A program made the position numbers and the translations under genes. Shown piece after piece: positions 42,317 through 50,071 of a stretch of 64,000 bases of DNA; the first letter of the stretch is position 1; each line of letters starts with the position of its first letter. Where the stretch lies: positions 124,001 through 188,000 of the forward strand of contig JACPUV010000053.1 in NCBI GenBank assembly GCA_016192105.1, written 5' to 3'. Below the pieces are notes generated by a model. The model made no database searches, was not told the DNA's origin, and saw only the letters and a program-made list of their open reading frames with translations. The stretch comes from Sphingobacteriales bacterium. GTDB lineage: Bacteria > Bacteroidota > Bacteroidia > Chitinophagales > Chitinophagaceae.

Positions 42317-42442
42317 TGAATAACGGTTATTTCCGGTAAAGTTACAGAATGCGGTTATGCAGAATCGGGATAAATAATTTCGGAAGCCAGTTGCCAATCC
42401 TGTAAATTGTTGTTCCATTTCTAACAACTACATTTTTGCCGT

Positions 42443-44191
42443 ATGGGAGATTTCCAGGTTAAAAAACAATCAAAGAAATACGATGTGGTGATTGTGGGTT
42501 CCGGTGCCGGCGGTGGTATGGCCGCTTATGTACTGGCCCGGGCGGGGCTAAAGGTTTGTATTATTGAAGCGGGTTATATGTATGACCCGCAAAAGAATAT
42601 TACCCAGTTAAAAAATCCCTGGGACTCCCCGCGCCGGGGGGCCAGCACCCGCTTCCGTCCCTTCGGCGATTTTGATGCCTGCTATGCCGGCTGGTCCGTG
42701 GAAGGTGAACCCTTTACCAAAGAAGCGGGTACCGACTGGATGTGGTGGCGGGCCCGGATGCTGGGCGGGCGCACCAATCACTGGGGACGGATCTCCCTGC
42801 GCTTTGGCCCGAAGGATTTCAAACGGAAGAGCATTGACGGGCTTGGTGATGACTGGCCGATCGGGTATGATGATGTAAAACCTTATTATGATAAAGTAGA
42901 TAAACTGATCGGCATCTTCGGCACAAATGAAGGACTGGAAAATGATCCCGATGGATTTTTCCTGCCGCCTCCCAAGCCCCGGTTGCATGAACTGTTTATT
43001 AAAAACGCGGCCGGCCAGGCAGGTGTAAAAGTCATTCCCTCGCGTTTATCGATCCTGACCAAGCCGATCGAAAATGATGCCGGCCGGGGCTCCTGTTTTT
43101 TTTGCGGCCAGTGTAACCGGAACTGCAGTATCGCCAGGGCGGATTTTTCTTCGACAAACGTGCTGATCTACCCGGCTATGAAAACAGGGAATATCGATAT
43201 CGTACCGAATGCCATGGCCAGGGAGGTATTGACAAACAGCGAGGGACTGGCCACCGGCGTTTCCTATATCAGTAAGGAGGACCTGGTGGAATACCAGGTG
43301 GAAGCCCGTGTGGTGATTGTCGCTGCCAGCGCCTGCGAAAGCGCCCGGCTCCTGCTCAATTCCAAATCAGCCCGGCATCCGAACGGGCTGGCCAATAGCA
43401 GCAACGTGGTGGGGAAATACCTGCACGACTCAACCGGGGCGGCCCTGGGCGGTGTGCTTCCTGATCTGTTTGACCGGAAGCGGTACAATGAAGACGGTGT
43501 GGGGGGTATGCATATTTATTCACCCTGGTGGCTGGATAATAAAAAACTGGATTTCCCGCGGGGATACCATATCGAATACTGGGGCGGAATGAGCCAGCCT
43601 TCTTATGGTTTCAGCTGGGGTATTGAAAACCTCAACGGCAAATACCTGGTAAAAGGTAAACAGAAGGAAGCCGGGGGGTATGGGGCTTCCCTGAAGGAAG
43701 ACTACCGCTATTTTTACGGGGCAGGTGTGGGAATGGCCGGCCGCGGTGAAGCCATTCCCCTCGAATCAAATTATTGCGCAATCGATCCGGATGTGGTGGA
43801 TAAATACGGAATTCCTGTATTGAAATTTAATGTGAAATGGACCGAACACGAGATCAAACAGGCCAGGCACATGAAGGAAACCTTCAAGGAGGTCATGCAC
43901 AATATGGGCGCTGTAATTACCTGGGGCGGAGACGATGATGAACACAATAACTGGGGACTTTCCAAACCCGGTGAAATCATTCATGAAGCGGGAACGGTCC
44001 GGATGGGAAAAGATGCCCGGACTTCTGCCTTAAACAAATGGAGCCAGGCGCATGACTGCAAAAACCTGTTTTGTGTGGATGGCGGCCAGTTTGTAAGCCA
44101 GGCGGATAAAAATATCACCTGGACCATCCTGGCTTTATCAATGAGAGCCAGCGAATATATTATTGATGAAATGAAAAAACAGAATTTATAA
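42443..44191 (+). CDS. GMC-family FAD oxidoreductase with a four-Cys cluster
   Basis: 582 residues. The FAD-binding fold is VVIVGSGAGGGMAAYVLARAG (residues 15-35), with MLGGRTNHWGRISLR at about 106-120 and the catalytic-region His in IIHEAGTVRMG. It lacks its own signal peptide. The segment SCFFCGQCNRNC carries C218, C221, C224 and C228 (CX2CX2CX3C), a potential Fe-S ligand set. The catalytic subunit of the three-subunit FAD glucose dehydrogenase (Burkholderia) has a 3Fe-4S cluster in an analogous place. The next gene encodes the matching small Tat-exported subunit, so the pair is probably an exported sugar or polyol dehydrogenase. The exact substrate is unknown. Confidence 0.88.
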   Translation: MGDFQVKKQSKKYDVVIVGSGAGGGMAAYVLARAGLKVCIIEAGYMYDPQKNITQLKNPWDSPRRGASTRFRPFGDFDACYAGWSVEGEPFTKEAGTDWMWWRARMLGGRTNHWGRISLRFGPKDFKRKSIDGLGDDWPIGYDDVKPYYDKVDKLIGIFGTNEGLENDPDGFFLPPPKPRLHELFIKNAAGQAGVKVIPSRLSILTKPIENDAGRGSCFFCGQCNRNCSIARADFSSTNVLIYPAMKTGNIDIVPNAMAREVLTNSEGLATGVSYISKEDLVEYQVEARVVIVAASACESARLLLNSKSARHPNGLANSSNVVGKYLHDSTGAALGGVLPDLFDRKRYNEDGVGGMHIYSPWWLDNKKLDFPRGYHIEYWGGMSQPSYGFSWGIENLNGKYLVKGKQKEAGGYGASLKEDYRYFYGAGVGMAGRGEAIPLESNYCAIDPDVVDKYGIPVLKFNVKWTEHEIKQARHMKETFKEVMHNMGAVITWGGDDDEHNNWGLSKPGEIIHEAGTVRMGKDARTSALNKWSQAHDCKNLFCVDGGQFVSQADKNITWTILALSMRASEYIIDEMKKQNL

Positions 44192-44238
44192 TGTGGGCCC
44201 GGGCACGTGTGAAAGCATTCCGTTAAAATATAAAATGT

Positions 44239-44907
44239 ATGGACAGAAGAAAATCATTAAAACTGATCGCAACCGGCGCAATGGCGGCGCCTGCTGTAGT
44301 GGCTGGCTGCGCGACTGACAATAAAAAGGCAACGGAGAAAAAGGAAGAGCCTGTTTTCAACCTGGACCGCAACCCGGATGAACTGAAATACGAAAAGGAA
44401 TTGTTGGCCAGGGAAAGATTTTTTGATGATCATGAAAGGACGACGATTACACTATTATGTGATCTTATCATTCCGAAGGATGAGATCAGTGGCAGCGCCA
44501 GCGAGGCAGGTGTGCCGGCTTTCATTGAGTTCATTGTAAAAGATATGCCCCAACACCAGGTACCCCTTAAAGGCGGCTTGCGCTGGCTGGACCTGCAATG
44601 TATCCGGCAGTATGAAAAAGCATTTAAAGATTGCACAACAGCCCAGCAATTTGAAATGGCCGATCAGATCGCTTACCCGGGAAAAGCCAAACCGGGGATG
44701 AGCCAGGGGGTAAAGTTCTTTTCCCTGATGAGGGACCTCACGGCCACCGGTTTTTACACTTCGGAACCCGGGGTGAAAGACCTGGGTTATACCGGTAACC
44801 AACCCACTCAATGGAATGGAGTACCGGCAGATGTCCTGGCCAGGTATAAATTAGCCTATACGGAAAAGGAACTGAAAGAATGTGTCAGTTTTGATCCGGG
44901 TAAATAG
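44239..44907 (+). CDS. Gluconate 2-dehydrogenase subunit 3-like Tat lipoprotein
   Basis: 222 residues. It opens MDRRKSLKLIATGAMAAPAVV-AGC: the twin-arginine motif RRKSLKL is followed by a hydrophobic stretch and a lipobox (VAGC), so it is probably a Tat-exported lipoprotein. The mature part (RERFFDDHERTTITLLCDLIIPKDEISGSA, GLRWLDLQCIRQYEKAFKDC, GVKFFSLMRDLTATGFYTSEPG) matches the gluconate 2-dehydrogenase subunit 3 family. In known enzymes this subunit carries the GMC subunit through the Tat system. It lies 47 bases after the GMC gene. Confidence 0.9.
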   Translation: MDRRKSLKLIATGAMAAPAVVAGCATDNKKATEKKEEPVFNLDRNPDELKYEKELLARERFFDDHERTTITLLCDLIIPKDEISGSASEAGVPAFIEFIVKDMPQHQVPLKGGLRWLDLQCIRQYEKAFKDCTTAQQFEMADQIAYPGKAKPGMSQGVKFFSLMRDLTATGFYTSEPGVKDLGYTGNQPTQWNGVPADVLARYKLAYTEKELKECVSFDPGK

Positions 44908-44951
44908 CCGGGAATGATCCGGACCTTTTTTTATGACCTCAACCATTTACT

Positions 44952-46136
44952 ATGAAAAGAAAACTGCTCACACTCGCTGTTTTGGTAATGAGCGTTGTGT
45001 CGCTCACCGCGCAGAACTATGTGACCTTGCACGAAGACTGTAATTACCGTGGCCGGAACTATTACCTGGAAGCAGGCACTTACCGTACCTACCAGATGAA
45101 GATCGGTAACGACAAACTTTCTTCCCTCCAGGTCCCATCCGGATACCGGGTTACAATTTATGAAGATGATAATTTCAGGGGCCAATCCCAGACCTATTCC
45201 GAGGGGGTGAGTTGCCTTGATTCGGCCTGGAATGACAGGGCTTCATCCATTGTGGTGGAAAACACAAATTACCAGCAAACAAACCCCAACGAGTATGTGG
45301 TGTTTTATAATGATTGTTATTCACGCGGTTTTTCCCGGAGCCTTCGTCCCGGTGTTTATAAAGGGGGTGAGCTGGGTGAATTAAAGAACAATATTTCTTC
45401 CTTTTCCATCTATGGCAACCTGCAGGTACGGGTCTATACCGGGAATGAGGAAGCCACCGGGTATTACAGCATCTTTAAGAACAGCGAAACCTGCCTGGGC
45501 CGCAATTTCAACGACCGGATCAGCTCCCTGGTGATTGAATATAAACCCTACTCTCCTGTTACACCGGGTTCAGGCAGCGGTTTCGGTGATGGGGCCTATG
45601 CCCTTTTCTATTCGGATTGCAATTATGAGGGAAATGCATTGCGTTTACAACCCGGCCGGTACAATGCGGAACAACTGGGTATCCTGAAATATTCAATCGC
45701 ATCCCTTCAGCTGCCTGCCGGTTTTTCCGCCAGGGCCTATGCAGGGGAAAACGGGAATGGTCCCTCCGTACAGTTTACCAATGACATGAGCTGCTTGAAC
45801 TACGACTGGAAGAACAAGATCGGGTCGCTGGTTGTTGAGCAGTTCGGGGGCAGTACCGGTCAGCCCGTGGTTCAGCATGTAATGATCTACACCGATGCCA
45901 ATTACAAAGGCCAGGCGGTTACCTTATTACCGGGTACTTACGCTACGATGGCCCAGGCAAACGGTTTTCCGGATAAGGCGCTAAGCTCTTTACAATTGCC
46001 GCCGGGGTACCGGGTGGTATTGTATGAGGGAGAAAATTTCAGGGGCAAAACTTATACGATTACTGCCTCCCGCAGCAATTTCGCCCTGACCAGTTGGAAT
46101 GACCGCACTTCATCAATCAAAGTGTACCGGGAATAA
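44952..46136 (+). CDS. Secreted four-domain beta/gamma-crystallin
   Basis: 394 residues with a signal peptide (MKRKLLTLAVLVMSVVSLTAQ). Four consecutive beta/gamma-crystallin domains are visible, each of two Greek-key motifs. Calcium-site motifs of the N/D-N/D-x-x-S-S type occur at residues 53-58 (NDKLSS), 94-99 (NDRASS), 187-192 (NDRISS) and 383-388 (NDRTSS). The third domain has degenerate versions (KYSIAS, KNKIGS at 287-292). Repeats of F/Y-RGQ-like segments (NFRGQSQTY, NFRGKTYTI) mark strands. Such domains bind calcium and become more stable. A short linker (SPVTPGSGSGFGDG) divides the protein in two halves. It probably acts outside the cell; role unknown. Confidence 0.85.
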   Translation: MKRKLLTLAVLVMSVVSLTAQNYVTLHEDCNYRGRNYYLEAGTYRTYQMKIGNDKLSSLQVPSGYRVTIYEDDNFRGQSQTYSEGVSCLDSAWNDRASSIVVENTNYQQTNPNEYVVFYNDCYSRGFSRSLRPGVYKGGELGELKNNISSFSIYGNLQVRVYTGNEEATGYYSIFKNSETCLGRNFNDRISSLVIEYKPYSPVTPGSGSGFGDGAYALFYSDCNYEGNALRLQPGRYNAEQLGILKYSIASLQLPAGFSARAYAGENGNGPSVQFTNDMSCLNYDWKNKIGSLVVEQFGGSTGQPVVQHVMIYTDANYKGQAVTLLPGTYATMAQANGFPDKALSSLQLPPGYRVVLYEGENFRGKTYTITASRSNFALTSWNDRTSSIKVYRE

Positions 46137-46162
46137 AAACGCCGGTCGTGAAACCGGCGTTT
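46137..46162. terminator. Bidirectional terminator
   Basis: AAACGCCGGT, six bases, ACCGGCGTTT form a 10-pair stem between the convergent crystallin and EF-G-like genes. The T-tracts are short in both directions. Confidence 0.7.
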
Positions 46163-46181
46163 AACAGGAATGATACAGGTG

Positions 46182-48317
46182 TTATGCGTATTCTTCTTTC
46201 GCTGTTTTACTGTAGTCATCGATCAGTTTGCGCTGCAGTTCAAAAGGCACGGCTTCATACCCGCTGAACTTCATCTTGAATTTGGCTCTTCCCTGTGTAA
46301 TGGAACGGAGTGAGGAGGAATACCCGTCCATTTCGGCGAGTGGTACTTTGGCGATCACTTTCTGGAAATGACCTTCGCTGTCGATTCCTTCCACAATTGC
46401 CCGGCGGCTCTGCAAATCGCCCATTACGGCGCCGGTCAGGTCATCCGGGCAAAGAACATCCAACTGGTAAATGGGTTCCAGTATCTGGGGATCCGCCTGC
46501 TGGAATGCCTGGCGGAATGCCTGCAGCCCGGCGATCTTAAAGGAGATATCGTTGCTGTCCACCGGGTGCATCTTGCCATCATAAACGCATACGCGGATAT
46601 CGCGGGCATACGAACCGGTCAGCGGGCCATTCCCCATTTTTTCCATCACCCCTTTCAGGATCGACGGAAGGAAGCGGGCATCAATGGCTCCACCCACGAT
46701 ACAATTGTAAAAGACCAGTTTGCCACCCCAGTCCAGGTTGTGTACATCCCGTCCCCGGACATTCAGGTCGGCAGGTTCGGGCATGCCTTCATACCAGGGT
46801 TCAATCCGCATGAACACTTCCCCGAACTGCCCCGCTCCGCCGCTTTGTTTTTTATGGCGATAACTGGCATCGGCCATCTTGCGGATAGTCTCACGGTAAG
46901 CAATACGTGGTTTTACAAATTTTATTTCCAGTTTATGCTGGTGTTCGATCTTCCATTTGGCCACAGCGAGGTGCATATCCCCCTGGCAATGGATCAGGGT
47001 CTGTTTCAGTTCAGAGGAAACTTCCACCAGCAGCGTGGGATCTTCCTCCCGCAGCTGGTGCAGGGCTTGTGACAATTTCTCCTCCTCCCCTTTTTTCAGG
47101 GTTTCAATGGCCATGGTCATATTGGGGGCCGGGAATTCAATGGGGGGTAATTCAAAATTCCTGCCCTTGGTATGCAGGGTATTGTTCACATGCGTGTTCT
47201 TCAGTTTCAGTGTGGCGCCAATATCACCGGCAACCAGTTCATTGATGGGAAGCCGTTTATTTCCTTCCACCAAAAAGAGTTGGGTGAGCTTTTCGGTCAC
47301 ACCAGTGGTTTCATTCTCGAGCTCCATCCCGCTTTTGATCGTACCGGAATACACTTTAAAGAATGACAGGTCTCCCACATGGGGTTCGGAAATGGTTTTG
47401 TAAATAAAAATACAGGCCGGCCCGTTTGCATCGCAGGGTACCGGTTCTCCTTTCTTTGTTTGCTGCGGCGGCATTTCATTGGCGCTCGGGCATACATTAT
47501 CAATGAATCCCATCAGGCGGCCACTGCCCATATTCCGTTCAGCGGAAAGGCAGAACAGGGGAAACAGGTCATGGTGGATCATGGCTTGTTTAAGGCCATT
47601 CTTCATTTCGTCCTCGTCCAATTCACCCTGGTCGAAGTATTTTTCCATCAGGGTTTCATCGTTACTGGCGATTGCCTCAATGAGCTCTTTGTGCAGGGCA
47701 TCGGCCTTCGCTTTTTCATCTTCCGGTATCGCAATTTTTTCCGGTTTGCCACCATTGTCCTTAAAGTGGTACATGGTCATCCGGAGCACATCAATGATCT
47801 CGTGGAAACCGGCGCCGGTCTGGCGGGGATACTGCACCACAACCACATTCGGTCCGAAATGCGATTTGGCTTCGCGTACGGTTTTATCAAAGTCGGCATT
47901 ATCGTCATCCAGTTTGTTGGCGGCGAAGATCATCGGGGTCTTAAATTTTTCCGTGTATTCCCAGATGATATCCGTACCCACTTCCACTCCCATCACGGCA
48001 TTCAGCAGCATTACGCCCGTATCGGCCACCCGCAGGGCGGAGATTACTTCACCGGAAAAATCATCGTAACCGGGTGTGTCAATGATATTGATCTTGTATC
48101 CTTTCCACCGGGTGTGCAGGAGCTTGCTAAAAATAGAATTACCACGTTCCTGTTCAAGTTCGTGGTAATCTCCAGTGGTGTTTCGCTCCGCGACAGAACC
48201 TCTCCGGCTGATCAGTCCTGCTTCAAATAGCATGCACTCCGCTAAAGTGGTCTTACCGGAGCCGGCATGCCCCAGCAAGACTATATTTTTTACGTGTGAG
48301 GTATCAAATTCTGGCAT
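46182..48317 (-). CDS. Elongation factor G-like GTPase
   Basis: 711 residues from ATG 48317 (MPEFDTSHVKNIVLLGHAGSGK); the frame starts 18 codons earlier but that part does not fit EF-G. GTPase motifs: GHAGSGKTTL (P-loop), DTPGYDDF (G3) and NKLDDDNAD (G4, NKxD). EF-G domains II-V follow. The C-terminal half shows YRHKKQSGGAGQFGEVFMRIEP and GSYARDIRVCVYDG. The differences from canonical EF-G, such as the P-loop GHAGSGKTTL, mark the FusA2/EF-G-like branch, which may work in recycling or translocation under particular conditions. The main fusA of the organism is presumably elsewhere. Confidence 0.9.
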   Translation of the reverse strand: MPEFDTSHVKNIVLLGHAGSGKTTLAECMLFEAGLISRRGSVAERNTTGDYHELEQERGNSIFSKLLHTRWKGYKINIIDTPGYDDFSGEVISALRVADTGVMLLNAVMGVEVGTDIIWEYTEKFKTPMIFAANKLDDDNADFDKTVREAKSHFGPNVVVVQYPRQTGAGFHEIIDVLRMTMYHFKDNGGKPEKIAIPEDEKAKADALHKELIEAIASNDETLMEKYFDQGELDEDEMKNGLKQAMIHHDLFPLFCLSAERNMGSGRLMGFIDNVCPSANEMPPQQTKKGEPVPCDANGPACIFIYKTISEPHVGDLSFFKVYSGTIKSGMELENETTGVTEKLTQLFLVEGNKRLPINELVAGDIGATLKLKNTHVNNTLHTKGRNFELPPIEFPAPNMTMAIETLKKGEEEKLSQALHQLREEDPTLLVEVSSELKQTLIHCQGDMHLAVAKWKIEHQHKLEIKFVKPRIAYRETIRKMADASYRHKKQSGGAGQFGEVFMRIEPWYEGMPEPADLNVRGRDVHNLDWGGKLVFYNCIVGGAIDARFLPSILKGVMEKMGNGPLTGSYARDIRVCVYDGKMHPVDSNDISFKIAGLQAFRQAFQQADPQILEPIYQLDVLCPDDLTGAVMGDLQSRRAIVEGIDSEGHFQKVIAKVPLAEMDGYSSSLRSITQGRAKFKMKFSGYEAVPFELQRKLIDDYSKTAKEEYA

Positions 48318-48437
48318 AGCAATAGAATTTATTGATTGAAGAAATTGTTTATGACTTGTACAAATCTTCAAAAGGTATTGAAAGAATCGTATGAACCCGG
48401 TTAGGGCCGGGGCTGATTAAAGTCAGTCCACAGCGAT

Positions 48438-48815
48438 TCAGGAGGTTCGGGACAGGAACCTGTTGAATTCATCCCGCAGCTCCTGTAAGGTTAGTTCAAG
48501 GGCCCGGTATTGTTCCAGCAGGGATTCATGTGTGCTGCTGATCTCTTCGGTTGCCCCGGTTCGTTCCGGTGAATTAATATTCAGCCTGCGGTCATAGGTT
48601 TTGATCGCTTGTTTGAGGTCGTGAATGTTGATTAGCTGAATGTGAAATTGGTTGTGGAGATGTTCGACTTCCTGTAGTTGATCTTTGGAGAGCGGGCGGC
48701 CAGCTACCTGGCGGATCCTGTTTTCGTCCTTTGTGAATTCATCGCGGTAAATGCGGAGTTGCTCTCTCCAGGCATTGCACTCCGCGGAGAGCTGTGAGAT
48801 GTCAACCTGTACCAT
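48438..48815 (-). CDS. Hypothetical coiled-coil protein
   Basis: 125 residues with no signal peptide or membrane helix, rich in Glu, Gln, Arg and Leu in heptad-like order (CNAWREQLRIYRDEFTKDE, LQEVEHLHNQFHIQLINIHDL, LLEQYRALELTLQELRDEFN). It is probably a helical hairpin or coiled coil. Function unknown; it lies upstream of the EF-G-like gene on the same strand, 120 bases apart. Confidence 0.65.
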   Translation of the reverse strand: MVQVDISQLSAECNAWREQLRIYRDEFTKDENRIRQVAGRPLSKDQLQEVEHLHNQFHIQLINIHDLKQAIKTYDRRLNINSPERTGATEEISSTHESLLEQYRALELTLQELRDEFNRFLSRTS

Positions 48816-48974
48816 GGGATTTAAAATTTAGGTTAAAAAAATAAAGAACTATTGAAGAAAAATACAGCCGGGGCTGGCAGATTTTTCCGGGTAATGGATT
48901 GGGTAGAGGTGGGTTAATGTTTAATGAAAGTTAGCACCAATTTGGGTAAAAACAAATTATTGCAGGAACATTTT

Positions 48975-49010
48975 AAAAAAAGAAATGCACAGGTAATGGC
49001 CTGTGCATTT
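48975..49010 (-). terminator. Terminator after the Trp/Arg/His-rich protein gene
   Basis: Minus strand AAATGCACAGG, six bases, CCTGTGCATTT, then C and seven T. An 11-pair perfect stem, 36 bases after the stop. Confidence 0.9.
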
Positions 49011-49046
49011 GAATAGAATATGAATTCAGCCTGTTGACCGAAAAGC

Positions 49047-49961
49047 TTAATGTCTTCTCACTTTCACCCGTGTGGCTTTACCGCCTCTTGGGCCGGTAAC
49101 CGTTGTTTTCTTTACCGTGGTTGTCTTTCCCCTGGGGCCGGTTACGCTGGTACGCGTATGGGTTACCCGGTAATGGCCGACGGATGCGGAGTTGCGGGTT
49201 CTCACTGTAACAGAACTGCTGCGGAAAGGCATATATACCCGGTGTGCATGCAGCACCCTGTGGGTATGCACTATTACAAAACTCCGGTGATATGGAAACC
49301 TGAAAGGATGCCATACATGCCAGGCAAATGGCCGCCAGGGTCTCCACCAGGCCGGGTAATAGTTCCAGCGCCAGGGAGAGATCCAGGGCCGGTAAACGGG
49401 ACCATATACAAAACGTACAGAGGGCCATACCCAGACATTGATCAGTATCCGGGGTGCCCCTTCATCATATCCTGCATTGGGTCCGCTAAGCCGGCTGTTG
49501 TTGTAATTAATAAAGGAATCATCCTCCCCGCCGCCGTCCGGTTCCACAATAACGGCTTCACCATAGATCTCCTCATCTCCTACGATCTGGGCAATCGCTG
49601 ATGTATCGCCCGTTTTTTCCAGTTCGATCACTGCGATGTCCTGGCTTTCTGTTGCGGAAACCGGTACCTGCAGCACAAATGCATGCGCGTCTTTTTCAGC
49701 TTGATCGGTCACCCGGATATAATCGGTTTCCCCATCCCCGTTCAGGTCAAGGTTATTGACATGGTTGGATTCCAGGTTGAGGGCTTTTTCAAAATCCTCA
49801 ATACTGGCGGACTGGCTGAATAATTGCAGGGCTCCCTGCAGGCTGAAATGGTCCCCGGGTAACCCGGTGGAATCTACACCCGACTGGCTTTGTGCAAGAA
49901 GGGCCGCTGTATTGAATGACAGCAAAAGAAACAGGGTAAAAAGTCGTCTGTATAATTTCAT
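49047..49961 (-). CDS. Secreted protein with a Trp/Pro/Arg/His-rich C-terminal half
   Basis: 304 residues with a signal peptide (MKLYRRLFTLFLLLSFNTAALLAQ). The N-terminal half contains DLNGDGETDYIRV (EF-hand-like Asp-rich loop) and a FVLQVPVSATESQDIAVIELEK strand. The central part is aromatic and basic (WVWPSVRFVYGPVYRPWISPW, RWNYYPAWWRPWRPFAWHVW). The end is a series of TVRTR/GPRGKTTTVKKT repeats with many basic residues. I cannot name the family; related Bacteroidota proteins with W/P/Y-rich centres are common and unstudied. A strong terminator follows. Confidence 0.7.
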   Translation of the reverse strand: MKLYRRLFTLFLLLSFNTAALLAQSQSGVDSTGLPGDHFSLQGALQLFSQSASIEDFEKALNLESNHVNNLDLNGDGETDYIRVTDQAEKDAHAFVLQVPVSATESQDIAVIELEKTGDTSAIAQIVGDEEIYGEAVIVEPDGGGEDDSFINYNNSRLSGPNAGYDEGAPRILINVWVWPSVRFVYGPVYRPWISPWRWNYYPAWWRPWRPFAWHVWHPFRFPYHRSFVIVHTHRVLHAHRVYMPFRSSSVTVRTRNSASVGHYRVTHTRTSVTGPRGKTTTVKKTTVTGPRGGKATRVKVRRH

Positions 49962-50071
49962 AAAATGAAGTTTTTTGTCAGACAGCCGTTTGTCCGTTGG
50001 GTTTAACGGGCATCCTCCCGTAACAGAAAAATACTGGATTTTTTTGAAATTCGATAACTTGCCGGTTCTTC

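Noticed and set aside
47379..48230. A 283-residue frame antisense to the EF-G-like gene
   Set aside because: The EF-G-like frame carries all GTPase motifs; the antisense frame is a shadow of its codon bias.
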